From Chryseobacterium aureum (GTDB lineage: Bacteria; Bacteroidota; Bacteroidia; Flavobacteriales; Weeksellaceae), in assembly GCF_003971235.1 (NCBI RefSeq), contig NZ_CP034661.1:1302001-1366000 (forward strand): DNA of 64,000 nucleotides. The letters are read 5' to 3'. Position 1 is the stretch's first letter; every line of letters starts with the position of its first letter. Position numbers and translations under genes: made by a program. The notes under the pieces were generated by a model. The model searched no databases, was not told the origin of the DNA, and worked only from the letters and a program-made list of their open reading frames with translations. Below, piece after piece: positions 54,925 through 63,873 of the stretch.

Positions 54925-55206
54925 ATGAATAAAAACCTCAACATAAAAGAAATCGACAGAATCATCGAAATGGCGTGGGAAGACAGAACGCCTTTTGAAG
55001 CTATACAATTTCAGTTTGGACTCAATGAATCGGAAGTCATTGAACTGATGCGCTCTGAACTGAAAGAATCCAGTTTTAAGCGCTGGAGAAAAAGAGTGAA
55101 TTCCGGAGTAAGCCAGAAACATCTGAAAAAAAGAAACGAAGAAATCAACCGCTTTAAATGCAGCAGACAGCGGATGATCAGCAATAATAAAATATCGAAA
55201 AGATAA
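54925..55206 (+). CDS. TIGR03643 family protein
   Basis: A 93-residue basic protein matching the TIGR03643 family: IDRIIEMAWEDRTPFEAIQ, FGLNESEVIELMRSELKESSFKRWRKRV and GVSQKHLKKR. It looks like a small helix-turn-helix protein; function is not known. In many genomes it sits with photolyases and short-chain dehydrogenases, as here, so it likely has a part in the light-damage response. Repeats of 19 bp stand on both sides. Confidence 0.82.
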   Translation: MNKNLNIKEIDRIIEMAWEDRTPFEAIQFQFGLNESEVIELMRSELKESSFKRWRKRVNSGVSQKHLKKRNEEINRFKCSRQRMISNNKISKR

Positions 55207-55271
55207 TGGGCTGAACCGCACAACTCACAAAAGAATATTCTATAAAGAGCTAAAGTATTAAAAAATAAAAG

Positions 55272-55290
55272 GCTTCGACAAGCTCAGCCT
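55272..55290 (+). repeat. dispersed intergenic repeat, copy 2
   Basis: GGCTTCGACAAGCTCAGCC, the partner of 54837-54855. A degraded inverted relative may lie at 55341-55360. Confidence 0.6.
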
Positions 55291-55407
55291 TACAGTATAG
55301 AAATAATTAAGCGAATAGTATCAGACTTGTCACACAGAGCTTATCAAAGTCTCTCAAATTCAAAAAAACTACGCTTTTAATATTGAACATCTCAAAAATA
55401 AATTAGT

Positions 55408-56106
55408 ATGAAAAATATCGTCATCATCGGTTGTGGAAAAGGGATCGGACTGGCAACAGCAAACATCCTTGCACAAGAACACAAAATCATCGGTATTTCC
55501 AGAACTGAAAACCCGGAACTGAATCATCCCAATATTGAGTTCCATACCATGGACATTCTTTCGGGAAATTTAGATGAAATCAGCTTTCCTGATGTTGTTG
55601 ACGGATTGGTTTATTCGCCGGGCAGCATTAATCTGAAACCTTTCAACCGACTTTCTGTGGATGATTTTAAAAATGATTTTGAAATCAATGTTTTAGGAGC
55701 TGTAAAAACGATTCAAAAACTGCTGCCCAATCTTAAAAAATCTGAAAGTGCATCGGTTGTTCTTTTCAGTTCGGTTGCGGCAAAACTGGGAATGCCATTT
55801 CACGCTTCAATTGCGGCAAGTAAAAATGCTGTGGAAGGACTTACGAAAAGTTTAGCGGCAGAATTTTCGGCTCAGAAAATGAGGGTCAATGCCATTGCAC
55901 CTTCTTTAACGGACACCCACCTGGCATCACAACTTTTATCCACACCGGAAAAAAGAGAAGCATCTGCAAAAAGGCATCCGTTACAAAGAACAGGAACTGC
56001 TGAAGAAATTGCAGAAATGACCGCTTTTTTGGTTTCGGAGAAATCTTCCTGGATTACCGGACAGATTTTCGGAATAGACGGCGGAATGGGAAGTGTGAAA
56101 CTTTAA
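55408..56106 (+). CDS. SDR-family oxidoreductase
   Basis: A 232-residue classical short-chain dehydrogenase. The cofactor site is IVIIGCGKGIGLATANIL (GxxxGxG) and the catalytic part is VVLFSSVAAKLGMPFHASIAASKNAVEGL, where the usual Tyr of YxxxK is replaced by Ala (AASKNA), so the tetrad is Ser/His or Ala/Lys and activity may be altered. The C-terminus (SSWITGQIFGIDGGMG) is normal. Genes like it often accompany CRY-DASH/PhrB clusters in flavobacteria. It is followed 25 bases later by the MarR gene. Confidence 0.85.
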   Translation: MKNIVIIGCGKGIGLATANILAQEHKIIGISRTENPELNHPNIEFHTMDILSGNLDEISFPDVVDGLVYSPGSINLKPFNRLSVDDFKNDFEINVLGAVKTIQKLLPNLKKSESASVVLFSSVAAKLGMPFHASIAASKNAVEGLTKSLAAEFSAQKMRVNAIAPSLTDTHLASQLLSTPEKREASAKRHPLQRTGTAEEIAEMTAFLVSEKSSWITGQIFGIDGGMGSVKL

Positions 56107-56131
56107 AAAATATTTAGATTAAATTTGCGCT

Positions 56132-56782
56132 ATGAATACTGACTTTTTCATTGATTTGCTGTTCCAGGTAAAAGAATTTGAAAACTCCGAAACTTACCAA
56201 CCCCACTCTACTGTTGAAGATTTCCGGTGGTGGCTGAATGATAAAAAATACAGAACGGAAAGCCCGACGAAGCTTTTTACAAATGAACAGCACCAGGTTT
56301 CTTTTACAGAAAATGAAATCTGCAAACAGGTTTTGCTTTTAGGACGGTATTCTAAACAATTGATCAGAAAAGGCCTTAATGATTTCCCGGAATTGGCCAA
56401 TGAAGAATTTACCTATCTCTACCGGCTGAAAGATGAGCCCAATCTTACTAAAATTCAGCTGATTGAAAGAAACGGGCACGAAAAACAAACCGGAACACAG
56501 ATTATCAAACGCCTTCTGGAATATGGCTTAATCGAAGAAAAGAATAACATTGAGGATAAAAGGAGTAAACGCCTCAACATCACCTCAAAAGGAGAAGATT
56601 ATTTCCACCGTTCCGTTGAAAAAGTGAATATGACGTCCAGAATTCTTACAGGCAAGCTTGAAAATAAAGAAAAAGCAGAACTGTTAGCGCTGCTCAGAAA
56701 ATTGAATGATTTTCATTCCCACATCTATTCAGAATACAGAAGTTTAGATATTGACAAAATCCTGGAGCTATCGGGTTCTTAA
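56132..56782 (+). CDS. MarR-like winged-helix regulator
   Basis: A 216-residue regulator whose C-terminal half has a MarR-type winged helix: LTKIQLIERNGHEKQTGTQIIKRLLEYGLIEE, then the wing EDKRSKRLNITSKGEDYF. The first 90 residues are an extra N-terminal extension with conserved Trp/Phe. It ends the photolyase cluster and may, with the TetR at the other end, set its expression. A terminator follows at 56892. Confidence 0.8.
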   Translation: MNTDFFIDLLFQVKEFENSETYQPHSTVEDFRWWLNDKKYRTESPTKLFTNEQHQVSFTENEICKQVLLLGRYSKQLIRKGLNDFPELANEEFTYLYRLKDEPNLTKIQLIERNGHEKQTGTQIIKRLLEYGLIEEKNNIEDKRSKRLNITSKGEDYFHRSVEKVNMTSRILTGKLENKEKAELLALLRKLNDFHSHIYSEYRSLDIDKILELSGS

Positions 56783-56891
56783 AAAGTGTTTGAAGATAAC
56801 CTCATTGAATCACTTAACAAAACCCAATACTTCTTTTTAAATAGACAGAAAGGAATGGCCTCAATCATAATCTACTCTAAAATTTGAAAAT

Positions 56892-56919
56892 AAAAAAAAT
56901 CCCGGATTAGCGGGATTTT
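56892..56919. terminator. bidirectional terminator
   Basis: Stem AAAATCCCG/CGGGATTTT (56896-56904 and 56911-56919) with a 6-base loop, A/T runs on both sides (eight T on the minus strand). It separates the MarR gene (+) from the convergent DUF2911 gene (-). Confidence 0.85.
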
Positions 56920-56937
56920 CAGTTCTTATCTTCTCAT

Positions 56938-57456
56938 TTATTTGATCTCTACAGGAACCGAGATTTTATCCCAATCCATTGTGAATCCGTTATTGTTTAT
57001 TTTATACACTAAAGTTTCCTGTGTTGCCGGTAAAGCTTTTGTTTTTACATCCACACGTAATGCATCTTTGGATTCTTCGTATTTATAAGCACCCCATTGC
57101 TTGGGCTCCTTGTTAAAAATGGCAGTCCACGTTCCGCTTTCTTTAGGGATTAGGAAAAAGCTGTATTTACCTGCAGCCAGTTTTTTACCCTGAACGGTAA
57201 TGTCCTTATCCGTCTCAAAAGTAGTGGCTTCATTGGCTCCCGCACGCCACACTTTATTATAAGCTTCCAAACCACCCCAGATGGTACGCCCTTTAACAGA
57301 AGGACTGCTGTAAGCTATGGTGATGGTTGCATCTTTAATTTTTCCCGTAGCTGTGGCCGGAGGGCTGGCAGGCTTTTTAGCCTCCTGTGCAAAGGCATTT
57401 ACTGAGATTGTCATTGCAGCAAAAAGTACGGTAGCAGATTTAATCATTGTTTTCAT
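56938..57456 (-). CDS. DUF2911 exported protein
   Basis: A 172-residue protein with a signal peptide (to NAFAQ). It matches DUF2911: [50 protein letters not shown] and [11 protein letters not shown]. Function unknown; members are common in Bacteroidetes envelopes. It lies 33 bases after the SSS symporter gene on the same strand and is probably the last gene of that operon. Confidence 0.88.
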   Translation of the reverse strand: MKTMIKSATVLFAAMTISVNAFAQEAKKPASPPATATGKIKDATITIAYSSPSVKGRTIWGGLEAYNKVWRAGANEATTFETDKDITVQGKKLAAGKYSFFLIPKESGTWTAIFNKEPKQWGAYKYEESKDALRVDVKTKALPATQETLVYKINNNGFTMDWDKISVPVEIK

Positions 57457-57489
57457 ATTGTTTTATGATTTGTTTTTGTTATTTTTCAT

Positions 57490-59181
57490 TTACGAATGTA
57501 CAGCTTTCGGCTTATAAAACAGCAATCCTATTGCAGAAAATATAATGACTGCCGCTGCCCCAATGACATTAAGCCAAAGGAAAGAAACGATATCCAACTG
57601 ATAAACGGCAATAACCGTAATTTCTGATAAAACAGCAGCAGTAAATACATTCTTTCCGTTGATTTTTTTATAGTAAAATGCCACAAGAAAAATTCCCAGT
57701 ATCGGTCCATAAAAAAGAGAACCCAATACATTAACCGCTTCAATAAGAGATCCCATCTGAGTGGCAAACATGGCTACACCAATTGAAAAAATGCCCCACG
57801 CTAAAGTGTGCAGACGACTATACTTCAGTTCCGTCTTCTCATCAGGAATTTCTTTGCTGAATATCAAATGAACATCTTTTAATGAGCAGGCGGCAAGAGA
57901 ATTCAGTGCTGCCGAAATGGAACCCCAGCTGGCGAGGAAAATGACGGCAAAAAGTAAACCGATCATCCCCGCAGGTAAGGTGCTTTTTACGAAATACAGG
58001 AAAATATAATTGGTATCCGTTTTTTCTGCATTATAGCTGGAATTGTTAATAGCTTCCTCTACCCTTCCATGCAATAATTTTACCTGGGCCTGTGTGTTTT
58101 TAAAATCCTGGATTGTTTTATTGAGTTGGGGAGAATTCTCTGCCCTCAACGCTAAAATTTCTTTCGATTCTGTATTAAATCTGTTTTGTAACTCCTGGTG
58201 TTCTTTTTCAAATACCGCTGCCTGCTCAGGTTGTGTTTCCTTTAAATGCTGATAAGAGCGTTCGTTAAAATAAATAGGAGCCGGCTTTAAAGAAAAGAAT
58301 GCGAAAAGTAAAGCTCCAATCAGGAGAATCGCAAACTGCATCGGAATTTTAACCAGCCCGTTCAGCAACAGTCCCATTTTTGCATTGGTATTGTCTTTCG
58401 CTGTAATATATCTCCCTACCTGGCTCTGGTCTGTACCGAAATAAGAAAGTGCCAGAAAAAAACCTCCAATTAACCCGCTCCAGATATTGTATTTATCTTT
58501 CCAATCAAATTCTGTGGTGATTACATTGAGCTTTCCGGATTTCCCTGCCAGATAAAGTGCATCCGTAAAGCCAATTCCATCCGGCATATTTTCAATAAGC
58601 AGGAAGCCGGCAAAAGCCATTGTTCCCAGAATAATGAGAAACTGTAATTTTTGGGTGTGTGCGATGGCCTTGGCGCCGCCCACATAGGTATAAATCATCA
58701 GAATACCTCCTGTTAACACATTGGTTAAATAAATATTCCAGTTCAGCACGCTTGATAAGATGATACTGGGAGCGTAAATACTGATTCCGGTTGATAAGCC
58801 TCTGGAAAAAAGAAAAAGTAGTGAAGTGAGCACCCTTGTTTTCTTATCAAAACGGTTTTCCAGATATTCATAAGCAGTATATACATTTAAGCGCTGGAAA
58901 ATCGGGATAAAAGTAATACAGATCACAATCATCGCCAAAGGCAGGCCAAAGTAATACTGAACGAAGCGCATGCCGTCTGTATAAGCCTGGCCCGGTGCAG
59001 AAAGAAATGTAATGGCACTTGCCTGTGTAGCCATAATACCGATAAGCACAATGTACCATGGCATTTTATTATCTGCTTTCAGGTAAGAGGCATTGCTCTT
59101 TTGGCCACGGCCGATGAATACGCCGTACACTACTACGGCTACCAATGTAAAAATAAGAACGGTCCAATCTATAATACTCAT
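57490..59181 (-). CDS. sodium:solute symporter family protein
   Basis: A 563-residue SSS-family transporter with about 13 membrane segments. The Na+-site region is visible as GIMATQASAITFLSAPGQAYTDGMRFVQYYFGLP and the family pattern FLASWGSISAALNSLAACSL in the later half. A charged, coiled-coil-like loop (residues about 310-375, KEHQELQNRFNTESKEILALRAEN) sits between two segments. Its start overlaps the stop of the 34-residue peptide gene (ATGA). With PIG-L deacetylase upstream, a role in taking up a deacetylated sugar or sialate-like compound is possible but not shown. Confidence 0.9.
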   Translation of the reverse strand: MSIIDWTVLIFTLVAVVVYGVFIGRGQKSNASYLKADNKMPWYIVLIGIMATQASAITFLSAPGQAYTDGMRFVQYYFGLPLAMIVICITFIPIFQRLNVYTAYEYLENRFDKKTRVLTSLLFLFSRGLSTGISIYAPSIILSSVLNWNIYLTNVLTGGILMIYTYVGGAKAIAHTQKLQFLIILGTMAFAGFLLIENMPDGIGFTDALYLAGKSGKLNVITTEFDWKDKYNIWSGLIGGFFLALSYFGTDQSQVGRYITAKDNTNAKMGLLLNGLVKIPMQFAILLIGALLFAFFSLKPAPIYFNERSYQHLKETQPEQAAVFEKEHQELQNRFNTESKEILALRAENSPQLNKTIQDFKNTQAQVKLLHGRVEEAINNSSYNAEKTDTNYIFLYFVKSTLPAGMIGLLFAVIFLASWGSISAALNSLAACSLKDVHLIFSKEIPDEKTELKYSRLHTLAWGIFSIGVAMFATQMGSLIEAVNVLGSLFYGPILGIFLVAFYYKKINGKNVFTAAVLSEITVIAVYQLDIVSFLWLNVIGAAAVIIFSAIGLLFYKPKAVHS

Positions 59182-59282
59182 GCCCAGAATTTAGTAAACC
59201 AATAATAAAATATGATCTGGAGTACTAATGCAACCGCTAATAGTACGTACCAGATATTCCAGTTTTTAAGTTGCCTGTTCAT
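59178..59282 (-). CDS. 34-residue single-span membrane peptide
   Basis: ATG at 59282, TGA at 59180-59178. The product starts MNRQLKNWNIWYVLLAVALV and ends in one hydrophobic span plus FYYWFTKFWA. Its start overlaps the PIG-L stop (TGATG) and its stop overlaps the symporter start (ATGA), so it is translationally coupled on both sides. Position and size suggest a small subunit or stabiliser of the symporter. I recognise no family. Confidence 0.7.
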   Translation of the reverse strand: MNRQLKNWNIWYVLLAVALVLQIIFYYWFTKFWA

Positions 59283-61786
59283 CAGTTTTTCTGTGCAGAT
59301 AAAAAGTTAAAAAATAAACGTGCTGCTCCGGTATTTCCGGCAGGCAGCTGTCTGAAAAAAGCCAAAGGGGTATAAATAAAATTCCCTTTTCCGTATTTTG
59401 CATATAAAGTTGACCCCTGAAGAGGCTCTTCATCTGTATCGTGCATTTCAAAAAGCGGTTCATATGCTGCATCCCATTGAGCCGGAAAATAAGCGCCACG
59501 CTCCTGTACCCAGCCTTTAAAATCATCCGTAGTAATTTTATTCGGGAAGTTCAGTAATTTATGATTGGGATTCAGAAATGTAACGGCAGCATTTTCTTCG
59601 GTAACCCGCTTATTGGCAATACTGAAATGGTATATTCCCAATTGGTCAACGGTTGTATCCTGGTTGGTATTATACTGCATCACCAGATTGCCTCCTTCTT
59701 TTACATAAGACCATAAAAAAGGCATCCACCGGCCTAACTTTTTCTCCGTGTTATTGGCACGTACCCCCAGTACAATGGCATCATATTGAGACAGCCTGTT
59801 CTGGCGACTGCTGCCCGCAGATCCATCTGTGCTGCCATAAAAATCTTCATCTTTCAGCACGTCTACCTGAACGCCTGCAATGCGCAGAAAATCGGGTATG
59901 AAATCACCAGCACCTTCTATATACCCCACTTTTTTAACCTTCGACTGAATATCACCTTTCATCACAGTGACGGCTGCTGGAGCAAAATATTGTAAGGAAG
60001 ATAAATGCGGGTACTGAATTAACACCTGTTTTTTATTATAAGTGATTCCCTCTGCAAGAAAACGGGCTTCCAATTGCAAACGGGATGCGTTTATTGCGGC
60101 AAGCTTAGTTTTTGGGATGACGTAATCAACGGTAAAATCTTTTCCTTTCACAGAACTTATCTCAGTACTTCCTATGCGTTCTCCGTTATACAGCAGGTCC
60201 AGAATACCTTTACTGAATGGTTTGTCAGAATTAACCTTAAAATTCAACCTCAGATGTAAATCTTCATTTTCTTTGACTAAATACAGCGGTTGTGTAAATT
60301 TCAGTTCCAATGCAGGAACAATTCTTAAGGCCTCTACGACATCACCACGCACCGGGTCTAATTTTTTAAAAGACAAAGGAAGTTTAACCTGAAACTTTTC
60401 CGCACCAATTTTTAGATCTGCTAAAACATGAAGTGGGGATTCTGCTTCCGGCAAACCGATTAAAGTATCATTCGGAACAGAGAAAGTTCCAGCATCCCTG
60501 GCAGGTTTCGCCAGCCAATAAGGTTCTGTAAGTGCGGCATCCTCAGGAATCTGAATATCATGCTGAATGGTGATCAAAGAATCTTTTGACAGCTGTCTGT
60601 TGAAGCTTTCCGATTGATTCAGCCATTTTACATTTTCCAAAACGACAGAATTTGCAGCTCTGGAAATTAAATTTAACCTGAAATTATAATGATTTCCGGC
60701 AACCGCTTCAGCCTGATTGGTAACGGCCTCACCCATAAACCCGGCACAGCTTAAAATAATGTTGTCCAGCGCTTTCATTTTATCCTTTTTCAGATCTACA
60801 TCAGCAAGCGCCATTACCTTTTTTCGCAACGCAAGCAAAGCAGGCAGACTCTGATCCGGATTATTAAAATTGAAAGCTCCCATAATTTTATCCAGGGACT
60901 GGTCTATATCAGCATTTCCCTTTGCAGTCCAGGTATTAACCACTCCGTCAAAAAGTGTTGCTTTTGCAGGATCGCCCATAACATGGGAAAAATATTCAGT
61001 CCTGATTCCGGCTACAGACTGTGTGCCCGCCCCCTGGCTTTTGTGTAAACTTCTGCTTAGCCCGGCCAATTCACCATAGCCCATTCCCAGCTGTGCATCA
61101 TATTGCCCCACCGTGATTTTCAGTTGATTTTCTGCTGTTGTATTAACACCTCCAAACCGGAAAGTATTCCAAAGTAAGCGTTTGGGCTGCCAAACATTTA
61201 CATATTTTAGCTGATTGGGGAAAGCATTTTTATCGCCTGCCAGCTTAAAAGCTTTTTCCGCTACCACAGCTGAAGCCGCGTGCTGCCCATGGCCTGCCGC
61301 AGCCGTGGGAGGAAAACGGCAAATGATAACATCCGGACGGAATTGGCGGATCACCCAGACCACATCCGCAGTAATGGTGTCTGCATCCCATTGTTTAAAA
61401 GTATCAGTAGTATTTTTGGAGAACCCGAAATCAATCGCACGGGTAAAAAACTGCCGGGCACCGTCTAACTTTCTTGCCTCTAAAAGCTCATGTGTTCTGA
61501 TTAAACCCAAAGCGGCACCCTGCTCTGTACCTAATAAATTCTGACCTCCATCTCCCCGGGTTAAAGACAGATAGCCCGTTTCTACATTCTGGGCATTAAT
61601 GAGCCAGGAGAGTAATCCCGTATTTTCATCATCGGGGTGAGCGGCAAGGTATAAAACTTTAGGAAGATGTTTAAGGGTTTTAATTTCGCGGTAAATTTCA
61701 GATGATTTTGAAGGCCGGACCTGCTGGGCCGAACAAAAAACCGTATAAAAGCCAAGAATAAATACAGTGCTTACTTTTTTGAACAT
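59282..61786 (-). CDS. PIG-L family deacetylase, large exported form
   Basis: An 834-residue protein with signal peptide (to CSAQ) and an N-terminal LmbE/PIG-L domain: YLAAHPDDENTGLLSWL with the zinc ligands, SLTRGDGGQNLLG, and TAAAGHGQHAASAVVAEKA with the later His. The middle holds beta-sandwich-like sequence and the C-terminal part (FAPAAVTVMKGDIQSKVKKVGYIEGAGDFIPDFLR onward) looks like a ThuA/GATase-like domain. Such proteins remove N-acetyl groups from sugars. First gene of the operon with the membrane peptide, SSS symporter and DUF2911 protein. Substrate not known. Confidence 0.88.
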   Translation of the reverse strand: MFKKVSTVFILGFYTVFCSAQQVRPSKSSEIYREIKTLKHLPKVLYLAAHPDDENTGLLSWLINAQNVETGYLSLTRGDGGQNLLGTEQGAALGLIRTHELLEARKLDGARQFFTRAIDFGFSKNTTDTFKQWDADTITADVVWVIRQFRPDVIICRFPPTAAAGHGQHAASAVVAEKAFKLAGDKNAFPNQLKYVNVWQPKRLLWNTFRFGGVNTTAENQLKITVGQYDAQLGMGYGELAGLSRSLHKSQGAGTQSVAGIRTEYFSHVMGDPAKATLFDGVVNTWTAKGNADIDQSLDKIMGAFNFNNPDQSLPALLALRKKVMALADVDLKKDKMKALDNIILSCAGFMGEAVTNQAEAVAGNHYNFRLNLISRAANSVVLENVKWLNQSESFNRQLSKDSLITIQHDIQIPEDAALTEPYWLAKPARDAGTFSVPNDTLIGLPEAESPLHVLADLKIGAEKFQVKLPLSFKKLDPVRGDVVEALRIVPALELKFTQPLYLVKENEDLHLRLNFKVNSDKPFSKGILDLLYNGERIGSTEISSVKGKDFTVDYVIPKTKLAAINASRLQLEARFLAEGITYNKKQVLIQYPHLSSLQYFAPAAVTVMKGDIQSKVKKVGYIEGAGDFIPDFLRIAGVQVDVLKDEDFYGSTDGSAGSSRQNRLSQYDAIVLGVRANNTEKKLGRWMPFLWSYVKEGGNLVMQYNTNQDTTVDQLGIYHFSIANKRVTEENAAVTFLNPNHKLLNFPNKITTDDFKGWVQERGAYFPAQWDAAYEPLFEMHDTDEEPLQGSTLYAKYGKGNFIYTPLAFFRQLPAGNTGAARLFFNFLSAQKN

Positions 61787-62253
61787 TTCAATTTGCTTTG
61801 CAGGGCAAATATAAGTAAATCATCTTTCTTTCAAATTTAAAAAGAAAAGCGATGAATCATTCAAACATCTTATGCTTAATAAGAAAGCAAAAGCGGGAAA
61901 ACAGGCTATTATTTATATTGTTTATACTGAACTATAACGCAAAGATTCTTTCGCTCCCGTATACTTTCAGGAAGCAAATAACAATCGACTTCGTTGATTT
62001 TATGAAGCAGATGAATACTATCCGCTGCCTCATAAGGGATTACAGCAAGTGCTGTTTTAAACTGAATTTTATCTTTTCACTCTAAGAATGTGATTCAGGT
62101 AAGAGAAAATTAAACATCAATAATTTTAAGCCAAAAAAATTAATAAAACAAACCAAAATATTATTAATTTATTATTTTTTAATCAATTATAAATATTTTT
62201 TTTTATTTTTCATAAAAAAAAATTATATTTGAACTACCAAATCACACTATCAT
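61787..62253. other. intergenic region with promoter for the exported protein
   Basis: About 465 bases between divergent genes, without a supported gene. A -7 box TATATTTG (62224-62231) stands 22 bases before the next start codon, in very A/T-rich sequence. An ATCGACTTCGTTGATTTT element (61982-61999) has a relative at 63732-63749. Confidence 0.5.
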
Positions 62254-63471
62254 ATGAAAACAAAATTTATACAATTAGGTGCTATCCTTATTTCAGGATG
62301 CTCATTTGCCCAAGTAGGGGTTAATACAACCTCACCCAAAACAACGGTAGATGTATCTGCTAAAAGAGATACTTCAGGACTGATTGCAGATAACACACAA
62401 ACATTCGGACTACAGGCTCCGAGGCTTACCAGAGCAGAGCTTACTGCCAATACTGCTACCTACAGCAGCGATCAGACCGGGGCATTAATTTATATTACGG
62501 ATGTTACGGGCGGAGATGCCACAGGACAACGTATCAATGTTACCGCTACGGGTTATTTTTATTTTGACGGAACCGTATGGCAAAGACTTACACAGGCCAC
62601 CAATGCCATTGCTCCGGCGATTTCTTCATTATTGTGTACTTCAGCTTACCTAAGTCCTTCTACTTATGCCGCGGGTACTCCTTTCACCGGAAACCTGAAA
62701 GTAAGCTATACCCAGGGAAACGGAGGCGCCTATAATTCAGGAGCTCCTTTTACAGTGAACGGATTAACCTTCCAGCTAAGACCCGGAACTTTAGAGTTTG
62801 GTGACGGCGAACTGGTATTTTCTGTGAGCGGAACGCCTACCACTGCTAATGATATGGTTCTTGCTCTGAACAGCACGGCCATTCCTTTCCTGACATCAGG
62901 ACAAAACTGTACCGCTACCGTAGGAAACAGCAGCCGTGCAGATATTGCTTCTGTTGCGGTGATGGGCTATCCTACCCTAACCACTGATGCCAATGGGAAA
63001 CAAGCCTATACCTTCCCGCTTGCTACCCCGGATGGTAAGTATTCTATCAGGGTAATATTTGATACCACAAGTGGTACCACCCTTGCCAATCCTAACGTAC
63101 AATTATTTAATAATACGGGTTCTACCGTTAATCTGTACTGGAATTATAATACCGAATATGGCGGGTATATTGGTTCAGCGGTTACCACCAACAATATTAC
63201 TTCAGGAGTATGGGGCGGTATGGCAGATTCATCCGCTACCTGGTATCCTCAAGGAACGGGAGCACTGGGAAATTCTTACTGGGGGAACATAGGGATTATA
63301 GATGGAGCCGGCGGCGGACCTGAGCATAGAAGATATACCTGGATAGACAGTAATCCTACTTCAAAAACCGCTTATACCGCAACTATTATGGCAGGAGCCC
63401 CTACTTCAGGGAATGCCCAGCCTAACCTTACTAAAATATTCATCAAGCTGGAGCAGGTAAAAGCACAGTAA
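62254..63471 (+). CDS. exported, surface-type hypothetical protein
   Basis: A 405-residue protein with signal peptide (to SFAQ) followed by VGVNTTSPKTTVDVSAK, a start widely seen in flavobacterial exported proteins that resemble phage tail-fibre or adhesin stalks. The first 130 residues end with TGYFYFDGTVWQRLT; the rest is Thr/Gly/Asn-rich, beta-type sequence with a last domain holding WGGMADSSATWYPQGTGALGN. No sorting domain or enzyme motif is seen. It is monocistronic with its own promoter. Surface localisation is inferred. Confidence 0.72.
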   Translation: MKTKFIQLGAILISGCSFAQVGVNTTSPKTTVDVSAKRDTSGLIADNTQTFGLQAPRLTRAELTANTATYSSDQTGALIYITDVTGGDATGQRINVTATGYFYFDGTVWQRLTQATNAIAPAISSLLCTSAYLSPSTYAAGTPFTGNLKVSYTQGNGGAYNSGAPFTVNGLTFQLRPGTLEFGDGELVFSVSGTPTTANDMVLALNSTAIPFLTSGQNCTATVGNSSRADIASVAVMGYPTLTTDANGKQAYTFPLATPDGKYSIRVIFDTTSGTTLANPNVQLFNNTGSTVNLYWNYNTEYGGYIGSAVTTNNITSGVWGGMADSSATWYPQGTGALGNSYWGNIGIIDGAGGGPEHRRYTWIDSNPTSKTAYTATIMAGAPTSGNAQPNLTKIFIKLEQVKAQ

Positions 63472-63873
63472 TATAATAAGGGAAGCTCTATAAAAACAAA
63501 TGTTATTCATTGCTACCATAATCGATTGGTAAACTGACTTTTTCAGAGCTCCTTGAAAATAAGATCTATTTTAAATGGAAACTTTGCGTTCCTTTTCAGA
63601 AATTTATAAAATCATTTTTGAATAAGATGAACGCAAAGTTTCCATTAATAATTCTGCTTTATTTAAGCGGGGTAAAGTTGATGCGACTTTGTCGCTGATG
63701 AAGTGGTATGTTTATCTAAATATGCTTCAGCGAATCAACTTCGTTGATTTTTTCCTTTGCTTTCTTACCAATCAACAGTTTCAAAAATAGATCTTTGCGT
63801 CAGAAAAATAGATCATCAGTCCATTACTCATCTGTATCAACAAATCCTTACTTTTTATTTACCCTCAAACTTC
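63472..63873. repeat. intergenic region with 17-bp inverted repeat
   Basis: No gene. ATGGAAACTTTGCGTTC (63575-63591) is the exact complement of 63629-63645 across a 37-base spacer; it may terminate the exported protein gene or be a small repeat element. Further on lies the ATCAACTTCGTTGATTTT element (63732-63749). Confidence 0.6.

Noticed and set aside
61852-62085. Plus-strand 77-codon frame between PIG-L and the exported protein
   Set aside because: Composition is A/T-rich and irregular, it contains an intergenic repeat element, and no family or start signal is seen.
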